A stretch of DNA of 10,903 nt, taken from NCBI GenBank assembly GCA_040399325.1, contig JBBASJ010000063.1:1-10903 (forward strand). Direction: 5' to 3'. Each line of letters opens with the position of its first letter. The first letter of the stretch is position 1. The DNA is from RGUW01 sp040399325. GTDB taxonomy: Bacteria; Cyanobacteriota; Cyanobacteriia; PCC-6307; Cyanobiaceae. This document shows positions 1 through 6,777 of the stretch, piece by piece. The position numbers and the translations under genes were made by a program. The notes beneath the pieces were generated by a model that saw nothing but the letters and a program-made list of their open reading frames with translations, searched no databases and was not told the DNA's origin.

Positions 1-4
1 AAAG

Positions 5-89
5 CGGAGAGGGTGGGATTCGAACCCACGGAAGGTTGCCCTTCAAACGATTTCGAGTCGTTCGCTTTCGACCACTCAGCCACCTCTCC
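5..89 (-). tRNA. tRNA-Ser (anticodon CGA)
   Basis: Read on the minus strand, this is a complete class II tRNA. The acceptor stem GGAGAGG (83-89) pairs with CCTCTCC (6-12), and the discriminator base is G at position 5. The D-arm contains the usual GAGTGGTCGAAAGC. The anticodon arm AACGA/TCGTT encloses the loop CTCGAAA, so the anticodon is CGA, which reads UCG serine codons. A long variable arm (GAAGG, loop, CCTTC) is typical of serine tRNAs, and the T-arm is GTGGG, TTCGAAT, CCCAC. The 3' CCA is not encoded, because the gene is followed by CTTT, so it must be added enzymatically. The gene lies about 70 bp downstream of the comEC stop on the same strand. Mature end positions may shift by a base or two in other annotations. 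Confidence 0.96.
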
Positions 90-159
90 TGATTCCTGCA
101 TCAGGCTCGCTCCCAAAACAGAGCGACTGGCGCAGGAGGCCTTGCAGGCCTGCAGCACT

Positions 160-2193
160 TTAAGGATCGATGGTCCCCTGGGCTGTTGGGCCCAGATGCT
201 GGCTGCGTTGCCCGGTCCATAGCAGCGAGCCGCTGCTGCCGCTGGCCAACCACGGCTGGGAAAGGCGTCTGCCCGCTGCACCGCTGACCCAGAGCTGGGC
301 CTGGGGAGCCGCCGCAACAAGCGCGCGGCGCTCGCTGGCGGACGGTCTGAAGCCCACCCAGACGCCCCGCAGATCCTTGCCGGCATCAGCCGCTGGCCAG
401 CCAACCTCGTGCCAGGCCCACAGCGACTGCCGGTCGGGCAGCAGCAACCAACGGCTGGCGCCGATGTGCAGCACTGTGGCGCGGGCTTCCATGGCCAGGG
501 GAGCGGCCGCCAGCCCGGGGCTCGCCAGCCGCTGACCGGGCAGCAACGGCACGCTGCCATCAGCCGAGGCCAGGACCACGCCGGCCAGTCGCTGCCAGCA
601 CGCGGGGGTGTCTGGAGCCAGCGGATCCAGGAGCCAGGCCCAGTCAAACCGCTGCACCCCAAGCCCCTGGGCCAGGCGAGCGGCCTGGCTGCAACTGAAG
701 CCGTCGGCGCTCGTGCTGAGCAAGGCAGCGCGACCCTGGTGCCGCGCCACCAACAGATCGCGGCCGGAATCCCCACGGCTCTGATGCACCAGCAGGAGCT
801 GATCACCCCGCAGCAGGACCAGATGCAGCAGCACCATCAGCACCAGGGCTGCCGACGCACCCAGCCGCCAGCGTCCCGGGATGCGGGGCAGGGCCAGGCC
901 AAGGGCCGCAACGGCCAGCAACAGCACAAGCAGGGGCTCGGGCCTGCCCAGCTGCCACTGGGCCATGGGCAGGGCGGCAAACCATTCGGTCAGCGCGATC
1001 AGCAAACCGGTGAGGGCCGCCACCGGGGGCAACAGCACCGGCAGGGCCGCCGGCAGAACCAGGGCCACCAGCGCCAGGGCCATGGCCCCCAGGGTGAGCG
1101 GCGTCAACAGTGGAGCCGCCAGCAGATTGGCGGGTACCGCATAGAGCGGCAACACCCCGAAGTGCAACAGCTGCAGGGGCAGGGTCCACACAAACGCCGC
1201 CAACGGCACCGCCACCGCTGCGGCCAGCCAGCCAGGGGCACGGCGGGCCAGCACCAGCTCCAACGGCCGCGCCGTCAGGATCAGCCCAGCGGTGGCCGCC
1301 ACACTGAGCTGAAAGCCCACATCAGCCAGCCAGTCGGGGCGCCAGAGCAGCAGGCCGCTGCAGGTCACCGCCAGGATCAGCAGGGGTCTGCTGCGTCGGC
1401 CGCCTTCGAGCAACAGCAGGGCGATGGCTCCCATGCCCACGGCCCGGAGCACCGAGGGCTGGGGGCCGGCCAGCAGCAGAAACAGCACCATCGCCGCTGC
1501 CGCCAGCACCAGCCGCACGCTGCGGCCCAGCTTCCGGCCCACGATCAGCACAGCCCCCAGCAGCACGCTGAGGTGAAATCCCGAAGCCGCCAGCGCGTGG
1601 GAGAGCCCCGCCGCCCGAAAACTCTCGCGGATCGCCGCCGGCAGGGGCACCACCGCACTGCCCAGCACCAGGGCGCCCAGAACGCCGCCAGTGCCAGGCC
1701 CCGCCTGCTGCTGCAGGCGCTGGGCGATCTGGCGGCGCAGGTCGGCCACCGGCGTGGGCGGGCGGGCCAGCACCCGAAACTGCGCGACCCGAAGCTGACT
1801 CCAGGCCCCCTGGCGGGCCAGCCGCTCGGCCGGGCCCGACAGCAACGGATGGGGTGATGGCTGGGGCCGGCTCAGCACTCCACTGGCCTCAAGCCGCCAG
1901 CCCTGCTGCAGCCGCGGGCACGGGGCCAGGGCCAGCTCGACCCGCCCCTGAAGACGGCCTGGTTGCAGGCTCATCAGAGCCCGACACCCGTTGCTGCCGC
2001 TGGGGCGCGGGTCCTCGAGCAGGGTGCCGCGCAGGGTCAGCTCGGGGCGCGGGTGATCAGGCTGCAGCAGCCGCACCGGGTCCAGCGGGCCGGGGCCCGT
2101 CGGTTGCCAGCCCGACCAACCCAGCCGGCCCACCAGCAGGACCAGCAGCAACCCCCAGAGCAGGGCCTTAGCGTTTGGCCCCATCACCCGCAT
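160..2193 (-). CDS. comEC: ComEC/Rec2-type DNA uptake channel protein
   Basis: This is an inner-membrane protein of 677 residues expected to carry single-stranded DNA across the membrane in natural transformation. An N-terminal helix (about 9-22) is followed by a soluble DUF4131-like segment (about 40-145). That segment has two cysteines (70 and 92), which could form the disulfide known from this domain. The polytopic Competence domain spans about 165-440 and shows family signatures: GLSHALAASGFHLSVL at 196-211, GPQPSVLRAVGMG at 243-255 and DVGFQLSVAATAGL at 291-304. The last 210 residues occupy the place of the metallo-beta-lactamase domain, but no HxHxDH metal motif is visible, so nuclease activity is doubtful. 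The start is ATG at 2193, with a second in-frame ATG three codons later. The gene diverges from the LysM gene with only 18 bp between starts. Identity is secure; the fate of the C-terminal domain is inferred. Confidence 0.92.
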   Translation of the reverse strand: MRVMGPNAKALLWGLLLVLLVGRLGWSGWQPTGPGPLDPVRLLQPDHPRPELTLRGTLLEDPRPSGSNGCRALMSLQPGRLQGRVELALAPCPRLQQGWRLEASGVLSRPQPSPHPLLSGPAERLARQGAWSQLRVAQFRVLARPPTPVADLRRQIAQRLQQQAGPGTGGVLGALVLGSAVVPLPAAIRESFRAAGLSHALAASGFHLSVLLGAVLIVGRKLGRSVRLVLAAAAMVLFLLLAGPQPSVLRAVGMGAIALLLLEGGRRSRPLLILAVTCSGLLLWRPDWLADVGFQLSVAATAGLILTARPLELVLARRAPGWLAAAVAVPLAAFVWTLPLQLLHFGVLPLYAVPANLLAAPLLTPLTLGAMALALVALVLPAALPVLLPPVAALTGLLIALTEWFAALPMAQWQLGRPEPLLVLLLAVAALGLALPRIPGRWRLGASAALVLMVLLHLVLLRGDQLLLVHQSRGDSGRDLLVARHQGRAALLSTSADGFSCSQAARLAQGLGVQRFDWAWLLDPLAPDTPACWQRLAGVVLASADGSVPLLPGQRLASPGLAAAPLAMEARATVLHIGASRWLLLPDRQSLWAWHEVGWPAADAGKDLRGVWVGFRPSASERRALVAAAPQAQLWVSGAAGRRLSQPWLASGSSGSLLWTGQRSQHLGPTAQGTIDP

Positions 2194-2211
2194 CGCTTGG
2201 GGGGCACAGCG

Positions 2212-3060
2212 GTGAAGAGGCTCACGCGCAGGCTAGGAACGGTTATGGCTGTGGTCATCGTTGGCCAGGGCCTGATCCTGCCGACGCCCCAGCCGGCCCG
2301 GGCCCAGAACCGGGGGCCGGCAAGCGCGGTGGTGATCGAACCCGGCGACACCCTCGAGAGCCTGGCCCTGCGCCATGGCACCACGGTCATCGCCCTGCAG
2401 CGGCTCAACCCCGGCCTCAACCCCCTGGCCTTGCCGATCGGCCTGCGGTTGCAGCTGCCGCCGCCCGGCGGCCTGGTGCAGGTTCAGGCGGGCGACACCC
2501 TCGAAGCCCTGGCGCTGCGCGAGGGCACCACGGTGACAGCACTGCTGCGGGCCAACCCGACCGTCAGGCCCGAGGCCCTGGCCGTGGGTCAGTGGCTGCG
2601 CCTGTCGCCCGGAACACGACCAGCCGCCGACGACCCCAGACCGAGCCCCGACCCGGTGGCCGATGCCGATGCCCAGGCAGCCCTGCTGCTGAGCCCGGGC
2701 GAACGCCGCGACCGGGCCGCCCTGACCCTCAGAGAGCGCAGCGGCCAGCTCAACTGGCGGCGTTTCGGCGCAACGCTGGTCGACTGGAACGGCTGGCAGC
2801 TGCATCCGGGTGGCGTGCGCATCACCCTGGTGCAACCGGCTGTGGTCGATGTGGGCGCCCGGCGCTCGGGCGCCACGGCCATCGCGGTGCAGTGCAACAG
2901 CCTGCGGCACACCTGGCGGGTGGATGGGGCCTGGGAACCCTGGAGCTCGCCCGGCGCCCGCAGCGTGGCCCAGCAGGTGGTGTTGCAGCTGTGCAGCAAC
3001 ACCCTCGATGGCCCGGCAGCCGCGATTCCGCCGCCGGCACCCGAGACAGCCAGGCCCTGA
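2212..3060 (+). CDS. Secreted protein with two LysM domains
   Basis: This predicted exported protein has 282 residues. The GTG start at 2212 gives a convincing signal peptide: a basic n-region (VKRLTRRLG), a hydrophobic core, and a PARA-Q cleavage site near residue 31. An ATG at 2245 has a better ribosome-binding site (AGGA) but would remove all the positive charges, so it is the alternative start. Two LysM domains lie at about 40-83 and 88-132. Both carry GDTLE near the start and a GTTV core, and they probably bind peptidoglycan or a similar N-acetylglucosamine polymer. A proline-rich linker (about 133-155) leads to a C-terminal domain (about 170-265) rich in Trp, with cysteines at 228 and 261. 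I do not recognise that domain and see no peptidase motif in it. The tail is proline-rich. A role in the cell wall or periplasm is inferred from LysM and the signal peptide only. Confidence 0.85.
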   Translation: MKRLTRRLGTVMAVVIVGQGLILPTPQPARAQNRGPASAVVIEPGDTLESLALRHGTTVIALQRLNPGLNPLALPIGLRLQLPPPGGLVQVQAGDTLEALALREGTTVTALLRANPTVRPEALAVGQWLRLSPGTRPAADDPRPSPDPVADADAQAALLLSPGERRDRAALTLRERSGQLNWRRFGATLVDWNGWQLHPGGVRITLVQPAVVDVGARRSGATAIAVQCNSLRHTWRVDGAWEPWSSPGARSVAQQVVLQLCSNTLDGPAAAIPPPAPETARP

Positions 3061-3094
3061 AGCCAGCCCAAGCACGGGAGTGAGCCAGATCACA

Positions 3095-3129
3095 ATCTGA
3101 CAACCTGCCGCCTTAATTTGTTGTCAGAT
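3095..3129. repeat. 10-bp perfect inverted repeat upstream of the barrel gene
   Basis: ATCTGACAAC (3095-3104) and GTTGTCAGAT (3120-3129) are exact reverse complements separated by a 15-nt AT-richer loop. The repeat lies 35 bp after the LysM stop and 46 bp before the ATG of the outer-membrane protein. There is no T-run after the right arm, so a classical terminator is unlikely. It could be an operator for a dimeric regulator, or a hairpin in the 5' leader of the barrel gene. No convincing -35/-10 pair was found nearby, so the function is open. Confidence 0.5.
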
Positions 3130-3174
3130 CTGCATCAATCTGGCACCATCCGGCAAGATCCAACTGTCTTCAAG

Positions 3175-3948
3175 ATGAAATCGTTTCTGAGCAGCTTGCT
3201 TCTGGCCAGCACCGTGGCAGCGCCGAGCCTGGCCCAGAGCATGCCTGAAACGACCTCCCAAGCTGAGGCCGCCCAGCAACAGCTCGCCCAGGCCACCCAG
3301 CCCGTGGCCCAGGCCAACAGCGGCACGGCCCAGCCCGCCGTGACCCTGTCGAATCAGATGAAGGGTCTGTATCTCACCGGTGCCCTGGGCGGCAATTTCC
3401 CCACCAATGCCACCGGCATCGAAATCACCAACACGTTCGGCAGCGAATACTCGTTCACCGATAATCACTTCGGTGGCTTCTCGGCCGAGGTGGGTGTCGG
3501 TTACGACTTCGGCAACATCCGTACAGAAATCACCTACGCCTACGACGGCAGCACCCTGGCCAACTACAGCGACCAGTTCGGCTACTACCAGTACAACGGT
3601 GGTGCCGTGAGCAAGAACAGCGTTTTCGCCAGCGCCTACTGGGACATCAACCTGAACAGCCGCCTGACCCCTTACATCGGCGGTGGTCTGGGCTATTCGA
3701 ATCTGATCGTGGGTCCGTCAGGTGATGCCATCTCTGGTCCCAGTGCCTATGCGGGCTACAGCGCCGGCGCCTTCGCCTATCAGGTCAAACTGGGTCTGAG
3801 CTATCTGCTGAGCCGCCGCGCCGATGCCTTCGTCGAGGGTCTGTACCGCGGCATGAGCGGCTACAACACCACCGACAACGGCATTCAGTACAGCTACAGC
3901 AACTACAACAGCTGGGGTGTGCAGCTCGGCGCCCGCGTGCGCTTCTGA
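3175..3948 (+). CDS. Small outer-membrane beta-barrel protein
   Basis: The product has 257 residues. The ATG at 3175 is chosen because it begins a standard signal peptide (MKSFLSSLLLASTVAAPSLA, cleavage near residue 20-21). The frame stays open upstream to a TTG at 3118, but that would bury the signal. After cleavage comes a Gln/Ala-rich linker (about 28-56). A compact domain (about 63-257) follows, with alternating aromatic and polar residues and Gly-rich strands such as GLYLTGALGGNF, GGFSAEVGVGYDF and LTPYIGGGLGYSN. It ends in a terminal Phe (LGARVRF), the usual signal for BAM-dependent insertion. The size fits an eight-stranded OmpA-like or OmpW-like barrel (outer membrane beta-barrel family, PF13505 type). 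The Tyr/Asn/Ser-rich stretches at 128-150 and 228-245 look like extracellular loops. Ligand or pore function cannot be told from the sequence. A strong hairpin follows the stop. Confidence 0.86.
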   Translation: MKSFLSSLLLASTVAAPSLAQSMPETTSQAEAAQQQLAQATQPVAQANSGTAQPAVTLSNQMKGLYLTGALGGNFPTNATGIEITNTFGSEYSFTDNHFGGFSAEVGVGYDFGNIRTEITYAYDGSTLANYSDQFGYYQYNGGAVSKNSVFASAYWDINLNSRLTPYIGGGLGYSNLIVGPSGDAISGPSAYAGYSAGAFAYQVKLGLSYLLSRRADAFVEGLYRGMSGYNTTDNGIQYSYSNYNSWGVQLGARVRF

Positions 3949-3954
3949 TCAGGC

Positions 3955-4002
3955 CTCCAGCCGCTGAGAGTCCCCGCCGGCGAGGGCTCTCAGCGGCTGG
4001 AG
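3955..4002. terminator. Hairpin terminator between convergent genes
   Basis: CTCCAGCCGCTGAGAG (3955-3970) and CTCTCAGCGGCTGGAG (3987-4002) form a perfect 16-bp stem. The 16-nt loop can pair further around GCCGGC. The hairpin sits 6 bp after the stop of the barrel gene and 3 bp beyond the stop of the convergent small gene downstream of glyQ, so it can serve both strands. The following bases (ATTTC on the plus strand) give only a weak U tract. Termination is inferred from the stem strength and location. Confidence 0.75.
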
Positions 4003-4005
4003 ATT

Positions 4006-4200
4006 TCAGAACTGGGGAATCCTGAGGATCAACTCACAGATCTCGTTGCTGGGCATCTGCTTGCCCAGCAACGGGGCCACCAGCCGTGACAGTGGTTGCA
4101 CGCGGCAGGGGAATGTGGCCCGTTCAACCAATCGACCAGCCTGAAACCCACCGGCCAGCAGCACGAGGGCCAACAGCAGGTTTTTGAAGGCATTGGTCAT
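4006..4200 (-). CDS. Small membrane-anchored protein coupled to glyQ
   Basis: This is a 64-residue protein of unknown function. Its ATG (4200-4198) overlaps the TGA of glyQ (4199-4197) as ATGA. That is the usual arrangement for translational coupling and the main reason to believe the gene is real. The N-terminus MTNAFKNLLLALVLLAGGFQ has two early Asn, one Lys and a hydrophobic run (about 8-19), so it is either a single membrane anchor or an uncleaved signal. The remaining 44 residues are short, mildly basic in the middle, and contain cysteines at 32 and 55. The gene ends just before the shared hairpin. I recognise no family. A link to glycyl-tRNA synthetase is suggested only by position, and co-transcription may be incidental. 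Confidence 0.72.
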   Translation of the reverse strand: MTNAFKNLLLALVLLAGGFQAGRLVERATFPCRVQPLSRLVAPLLGKQMPSNEICELILRIPQF

Positions 4201-5078
4201 GGTTTGCCACGGGCAGCCAGCAGCGGAAACCCAAGCGCCTCCCGCTCAGCCAACCAGGCTTCGGCCACCTGACGGGCCAGGTTGCGGATGCGGCCGATGG
4301 TGGCGGTGCGTTCGGTCACCGAAATCACCCCGCGTGCCTCCAGCAGGTTGAAGGTGTGGCTGCACTTGAGCACGAAGTCGAGCGCTGGTGCCGGCAATCC
4401 CGCCTGGACCAGGTCGGCGGCCTCAGCTTCGTAGAGCCCGAAGAGCTGCTGCAAGCGCTCAGGGTTGGAGGCTTCGAAGTTGTAGGTGCACTGGCCCTTT
4501 TCAAACGGCAGCCAGATGTCGCCGTAACTGCGCCTGCCATCCCAGGCCAGATCCCAGATGCTTTCAACATCCTGCAGGTACATCGCCAGCCGCTCAAGGC
4601 CGTAGGTGATCTCGATCGACACGGGCCGGCAGTCGATGCCGCCGCACTGCTGGAAGTAGGTGAACTGGGTCACCTCCATGCCGTCGAGCCACACCTCCCA
4701 GCCCACACCCCAGGCCCCCAGGGTGGGCGACTCCCAGTTGTCTTCGACAAACCGGATGTCGTGGTCGGCGGCGCGAATGCCCAGGGCCTCAAGCGACGCC
4801 AGATAGGTCTCCTGGATGCCGTCGGGTGACGGCTTGATCAACACCTGGTACTGGAAATAATGCTGGGCCCGGTTGGGGTTGTCGCCGTAGCGGCCATCGG
4901 TGGGCCGCCGGCAGGGCTCGGGGTAGGCCACGGCCCACGGTTCCGGGCCGATCGCCCGCAACACCGTGTGGGGGCTCATGGTGCCGGCGCCCTTCTCGGT
5001 GTCATAGGGCTGCAGGATCAGGCAGCCCTGGTCGGCCCAGAAACGGTTGAGCGTCTGAATGATGTCCTGAAACTGCAC
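4197..5078 (-). CDS. glyQ: Glycyl-tRNA synthetase alpha subunit
   Basis: This is the catalytic subunit of the heterotetrameric alpha2-beta2 class II glycyl-tRNA synthetase. It activates glycine with ATP and charges tRNA-Gly with the beta subunit GlyS, which is not in this window. The protein is nearly full length and collinear with E. coli GlyQ: RRPTDGRYGDNPNR (57-70), RFVEDNWESPTLGAWG (109-124), WEVWLDGMEVTQFTYFQQ (127-144) and EITYGLERLAMY (156-167). The GTG at 5078 (MQFQDIIQTL) gives 293 residues and the N-terminus I expect for picocyanobacterial GlyQ. The frame extends to a TTG at 5156 (319 residues), but the extra 26 residues look unlike the family. The stop overlaps the start of a small membrane-protein gene (ATGA). 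The gene diverges from the MASE1-GGDEF gene. Function is very secure; the start is moderately secure. Confidence 0.96.
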   Translation of the reverse strand: MQFQDIIQTLNRFWADQGCLILQPYDTEKGAGTMSPHTVLRAIGPEPWAVAYPEPCRRPTDGRYGDNPNRAQHYFQYQVLIKPSPDGIQETYLASLEALGIRAADHDIRFVEDNWESPTLGAWGVGWEVWLDGMEVTQFTYFQQCGGIDCRPVSIEITYGLERLAMYLQDVESIWDLAWDGRRSYGDIWLPFEKGQCTYNFEASNPERLQQLFGLYEAEAADLVQAGLPAPALDFVLKCSHTFNLLEARGVISVTERTATIGRIRNLARQVAEAWLAEREALGFPLLAARGKP

Positions 5079-5112
5079 ACACGACCACTGGCTGGGGCCA
5101 TTGTCCCCTTTG

Positions 5113-5130
5113 AGCCGCTTGGGAGCGGCT
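5113..5130. repeat. Short hairpin in the glyQ / GGDEF divergent spacer
   Basis: AGCCGCT (5113-5119) and AGCGGCT (5124-5130) form a perfect 7-bp stem with a 4-nt loop. If glyQ starts at 5078, this lies about 35-50 nt upstream in its leader or promoter region. If glyQ starts at 5156, it is inside the gene. The rest of the roughly 190-bp spacer (5079-5266) shows no clear promoter boxes and no other gene. The role is unknown, and chance is possible in such GC-rich DNA. Confidence 0.3.
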
Positions 5131-5266
5131 GGCAGCTGTGCAACAGAGTGCTGCAACCCTCACAGGGCCGTGGCGCCAGCCCTGGCCCACCAACAAGCTG
5201 GGGTGACGGCCCGCCGACACCCCCTTGGCCAGGGATCTCGATCACCCCACAAGCTCACGCCCCAGG

Positions 5267-6766
5267 GTGGCCGAACAGGTTGCCGCAAGCCGCCTGCAAC
5301 TGATCGTGAGCGCCGCCTGCGCTTACACGATTCTGGCGATTCTGAGCCGGCAGGGGTTGCAACACCAGCAGAGCACGGCCGACATCTGGCTGCCCTGTGG
5401 CCTCAGCGATGCCCTCGCCCTGCGGATCGGCTTCTGGGCGGTGCCGGTGCCGCTGCTGGGGGTTCTGATCGACAACCTGGGGCATGGTGGACAACACCTG
5501 GGCAGGGCGATCACGGTCGCCATCGGCCATGGCAGCGGTTGCGCCGTGGTGGCGGCCCTGGCTCCGCGCTGGATGCGTGGGCGCGATCTGCTGGCCTCGC
5601 TCCGCAATCTGTTCGTGTTTCTGGGAGTTGCAGCCCTGGGGGCGCTGACCAGCACCCTGATCGCCTCGCTGGTGATTCCCGCGCTGCGCGACTGGAGCCA
5701 GCAGGGTGCCGCCCTGAGCTGGTGGGCTGGCAACATCACCGGATCAGTGGTGCTGGCCCCGCCGCTGCTCAGCTGGATGGGGCGCAACAGCGAGAACCAG
5801 CGCCGCGAGCTGCTGCGGGCCGAATTCGGCCTGCTGCTGCTGGCCTGCGGGCTCACGGCCTTGCTGGTGAGTGCCGACTGGATTCAGGTGATCAGTCTCA
5901 GGCCGGCGACCCTGGTGCTGCCGCTGAGCCTGTGGGCCGCCTATCGCTTCAGTCCGGCGGCCGCAACGCCGGTGACCGGGTTGCTGGCCCTGTCGCTGTC
6001 CTGGCTGCCCAATCCCAACGACCAGAGGCTGCTGAGCCCCAACGCCCTGCAATCCCAGGAACTGCTGGCACTCACGGTGAGCGTGGCCCTGGTGACCGCC
6101 CTGTCGGTTCTGGTGATCAACAACAGCCGCATGCGCACCAGCCGCCAGCTGCGCCAGCTGGCCGGATCGCTGGAACGCACCGTGGCCGAGCGCACCGACC
6201 AACTGGCGGCCGCCAATGCCCGACTGCAGCATCTCAGCGACACCGACAGCCTCACCGGAATCGCCAACCGGCGCCGCTTCGACGGGCTGCTGAGCGAACG
6301 CTGGCGCATGGCCGCTGGCAGCGGCACATCGCTGGCTGTGGCGATGATCGACATCGACCACTTCAAGGCCTACAACGACACCTACGGCCATGCGGCCGGC
6401 GACCGTTGCCTGCAGCAGGTGGCTGCCGCCCTGAGCGCTGAGATCCGCCAGGGCAACGACTGCCTGGCGCGCTACGGCGGCGAAGAATTCGTGGTGTTGT
6501 GGAGCGGACTCGACCCCCAGCAGGCCGCAGCCATGGCCGAACGCCTGCGCGCCTGCGTGGCGGCGCTGGCCCTGCCCCACCAGCGCAATGGGGCTGCTGC
6601 CGTCGTCACGCTCAGCATCGGCGTGGCTGCCCAGCCGGTTCCCAGGGGCAGCCTGCGAGCGCCCAGCGATGAGATCCAGCACGGCATCGATGCCCTGCTG
6701 AAACTGGCTGACCAACGCCTCTATGCGGCCAAGAGCCAGGGCCGCAACAGGGTGGTGGGGGATTAG
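5267..6766 (+). CDS. MASE1-GGDEF diguanylate cyclase
   Basis: This membrane-bound signalling enzyme of 499 residues is expected to make cyclic di-GMP from two GTP. The N-terminal 285 residues are polytopic and match MASE1, with WLPCGLSDALALRIGFW near residues 41-57 and WWAGNITGSVVLAPPLLSW near 152-170. A short coiled-coil-like linker (about 288-322) leads to the GGDEF domain. That domain has DSLTGIANRRRF (327-338), the metal- and substrate-binding DIDHFKAYNDTYGHAAGD (362-379) and an intact GGEEF active site (404-408), so it should be active. The inhibitory I-site RxxD is replaced by QGND. The GTG start at 5267 is preferred; a TTG at 5225 would add 14 residues, and a stop lies just upstream. 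The gene converges with menG, with only 11 bp between stops. The signal sensed by MASE1 is unknown. Confidence 0.92.
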   Translation: MAEQVAASRLQLIVSAACAYTILAILSRQGLQHQQSTADIWLPCGLSDALALRIGFWAVPVPLLGVLIDNLGHGGQHLGRAITVAIGHGSGCAVVAALAPRWMRGRDLLASLRNLFVFLGVAALGALTSTLIASLVIPALRDWSQQGAALSWWAGNITGSVVLAPPLLSWMGRNSENQRRELLRAEFGLLLLACGLTALLVSADWIQVISLRPATLVLPLSLWAAYRFSPAAATPVTGLLALSLSWLPNPNDQRLLSPNALQSQELLALTVSVALVTALSVLVINNSRMRTSRQLRQLAGSLERTVAERTDQLAAANARLQHLSDTDSLTGIANRRRFDGLLSERWRMAAGSGTSLAVAMIDIDHFKAYNDTYGHAAGDRCLQQVAAALSAEIRQGNDCLARYGGEEFVVLWSGLDPQQAAAMAERLRACVAALALPHQRNGAAAVVTLSIGVAAQPVPRGSLRAPSDEIQHGIDALLKLADQRLYAAKSQGRNRVVGD

Positions 6767-6777
6767 CCGCCCCTGGT

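Noticed and set aside
107..126. TCGCTC/GAGCGA 6-bp hairpin between comEC and the tRNA as a comEC terminator
   Set aside because: The stem is short, the loop is 8 nt and there is no U tract. Read-through into the tRNA is equally possible.
409..1857. A 482-codon open frame on the plus strand, antisense to comEC
   Set aside because: Its product is a low-complexity Gln/Arg/His-rich sequence typical of the complement of GC-rich coding DNA. The opposite strand encodes a clear ComEC with family motifs.
2233..3093. A 286-codon minus-strand open frame over the LysM gene
   Set aside because: It has no recognisable domain and is Gly/Gln/His-rich. The plus strand has a signal peptide and two LysM domains.
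3097..3119. CTGACA and TAATTT as -35/-10 boxes for the barrel gene
   Set aside because: The spacing is only 11 bp, too short for a sigma-70 promoter, and the first box is part of the inverted repeat.
3118..3174. Upstream extension of the barrel protein to the TTG at 3118
   Set aside because: It would place 19 polar residues before a clear signal peptide that begins at the ATG at 3175.
5101..6441. A long plus-strand frame overlapping the MASE1-GGDEF gene in another phase
   Set aside because: It is Arg/Ala/Gly-rich with no domain, and it fully overlaps a frame with MASE1 and an intact GGEEF site.
5744..6715. A 323-codon minus-strand frame antisense to the GGDEF gene
   Set aside because: It is an antisense shadow with Gln/Gly-rich composition and no motif.
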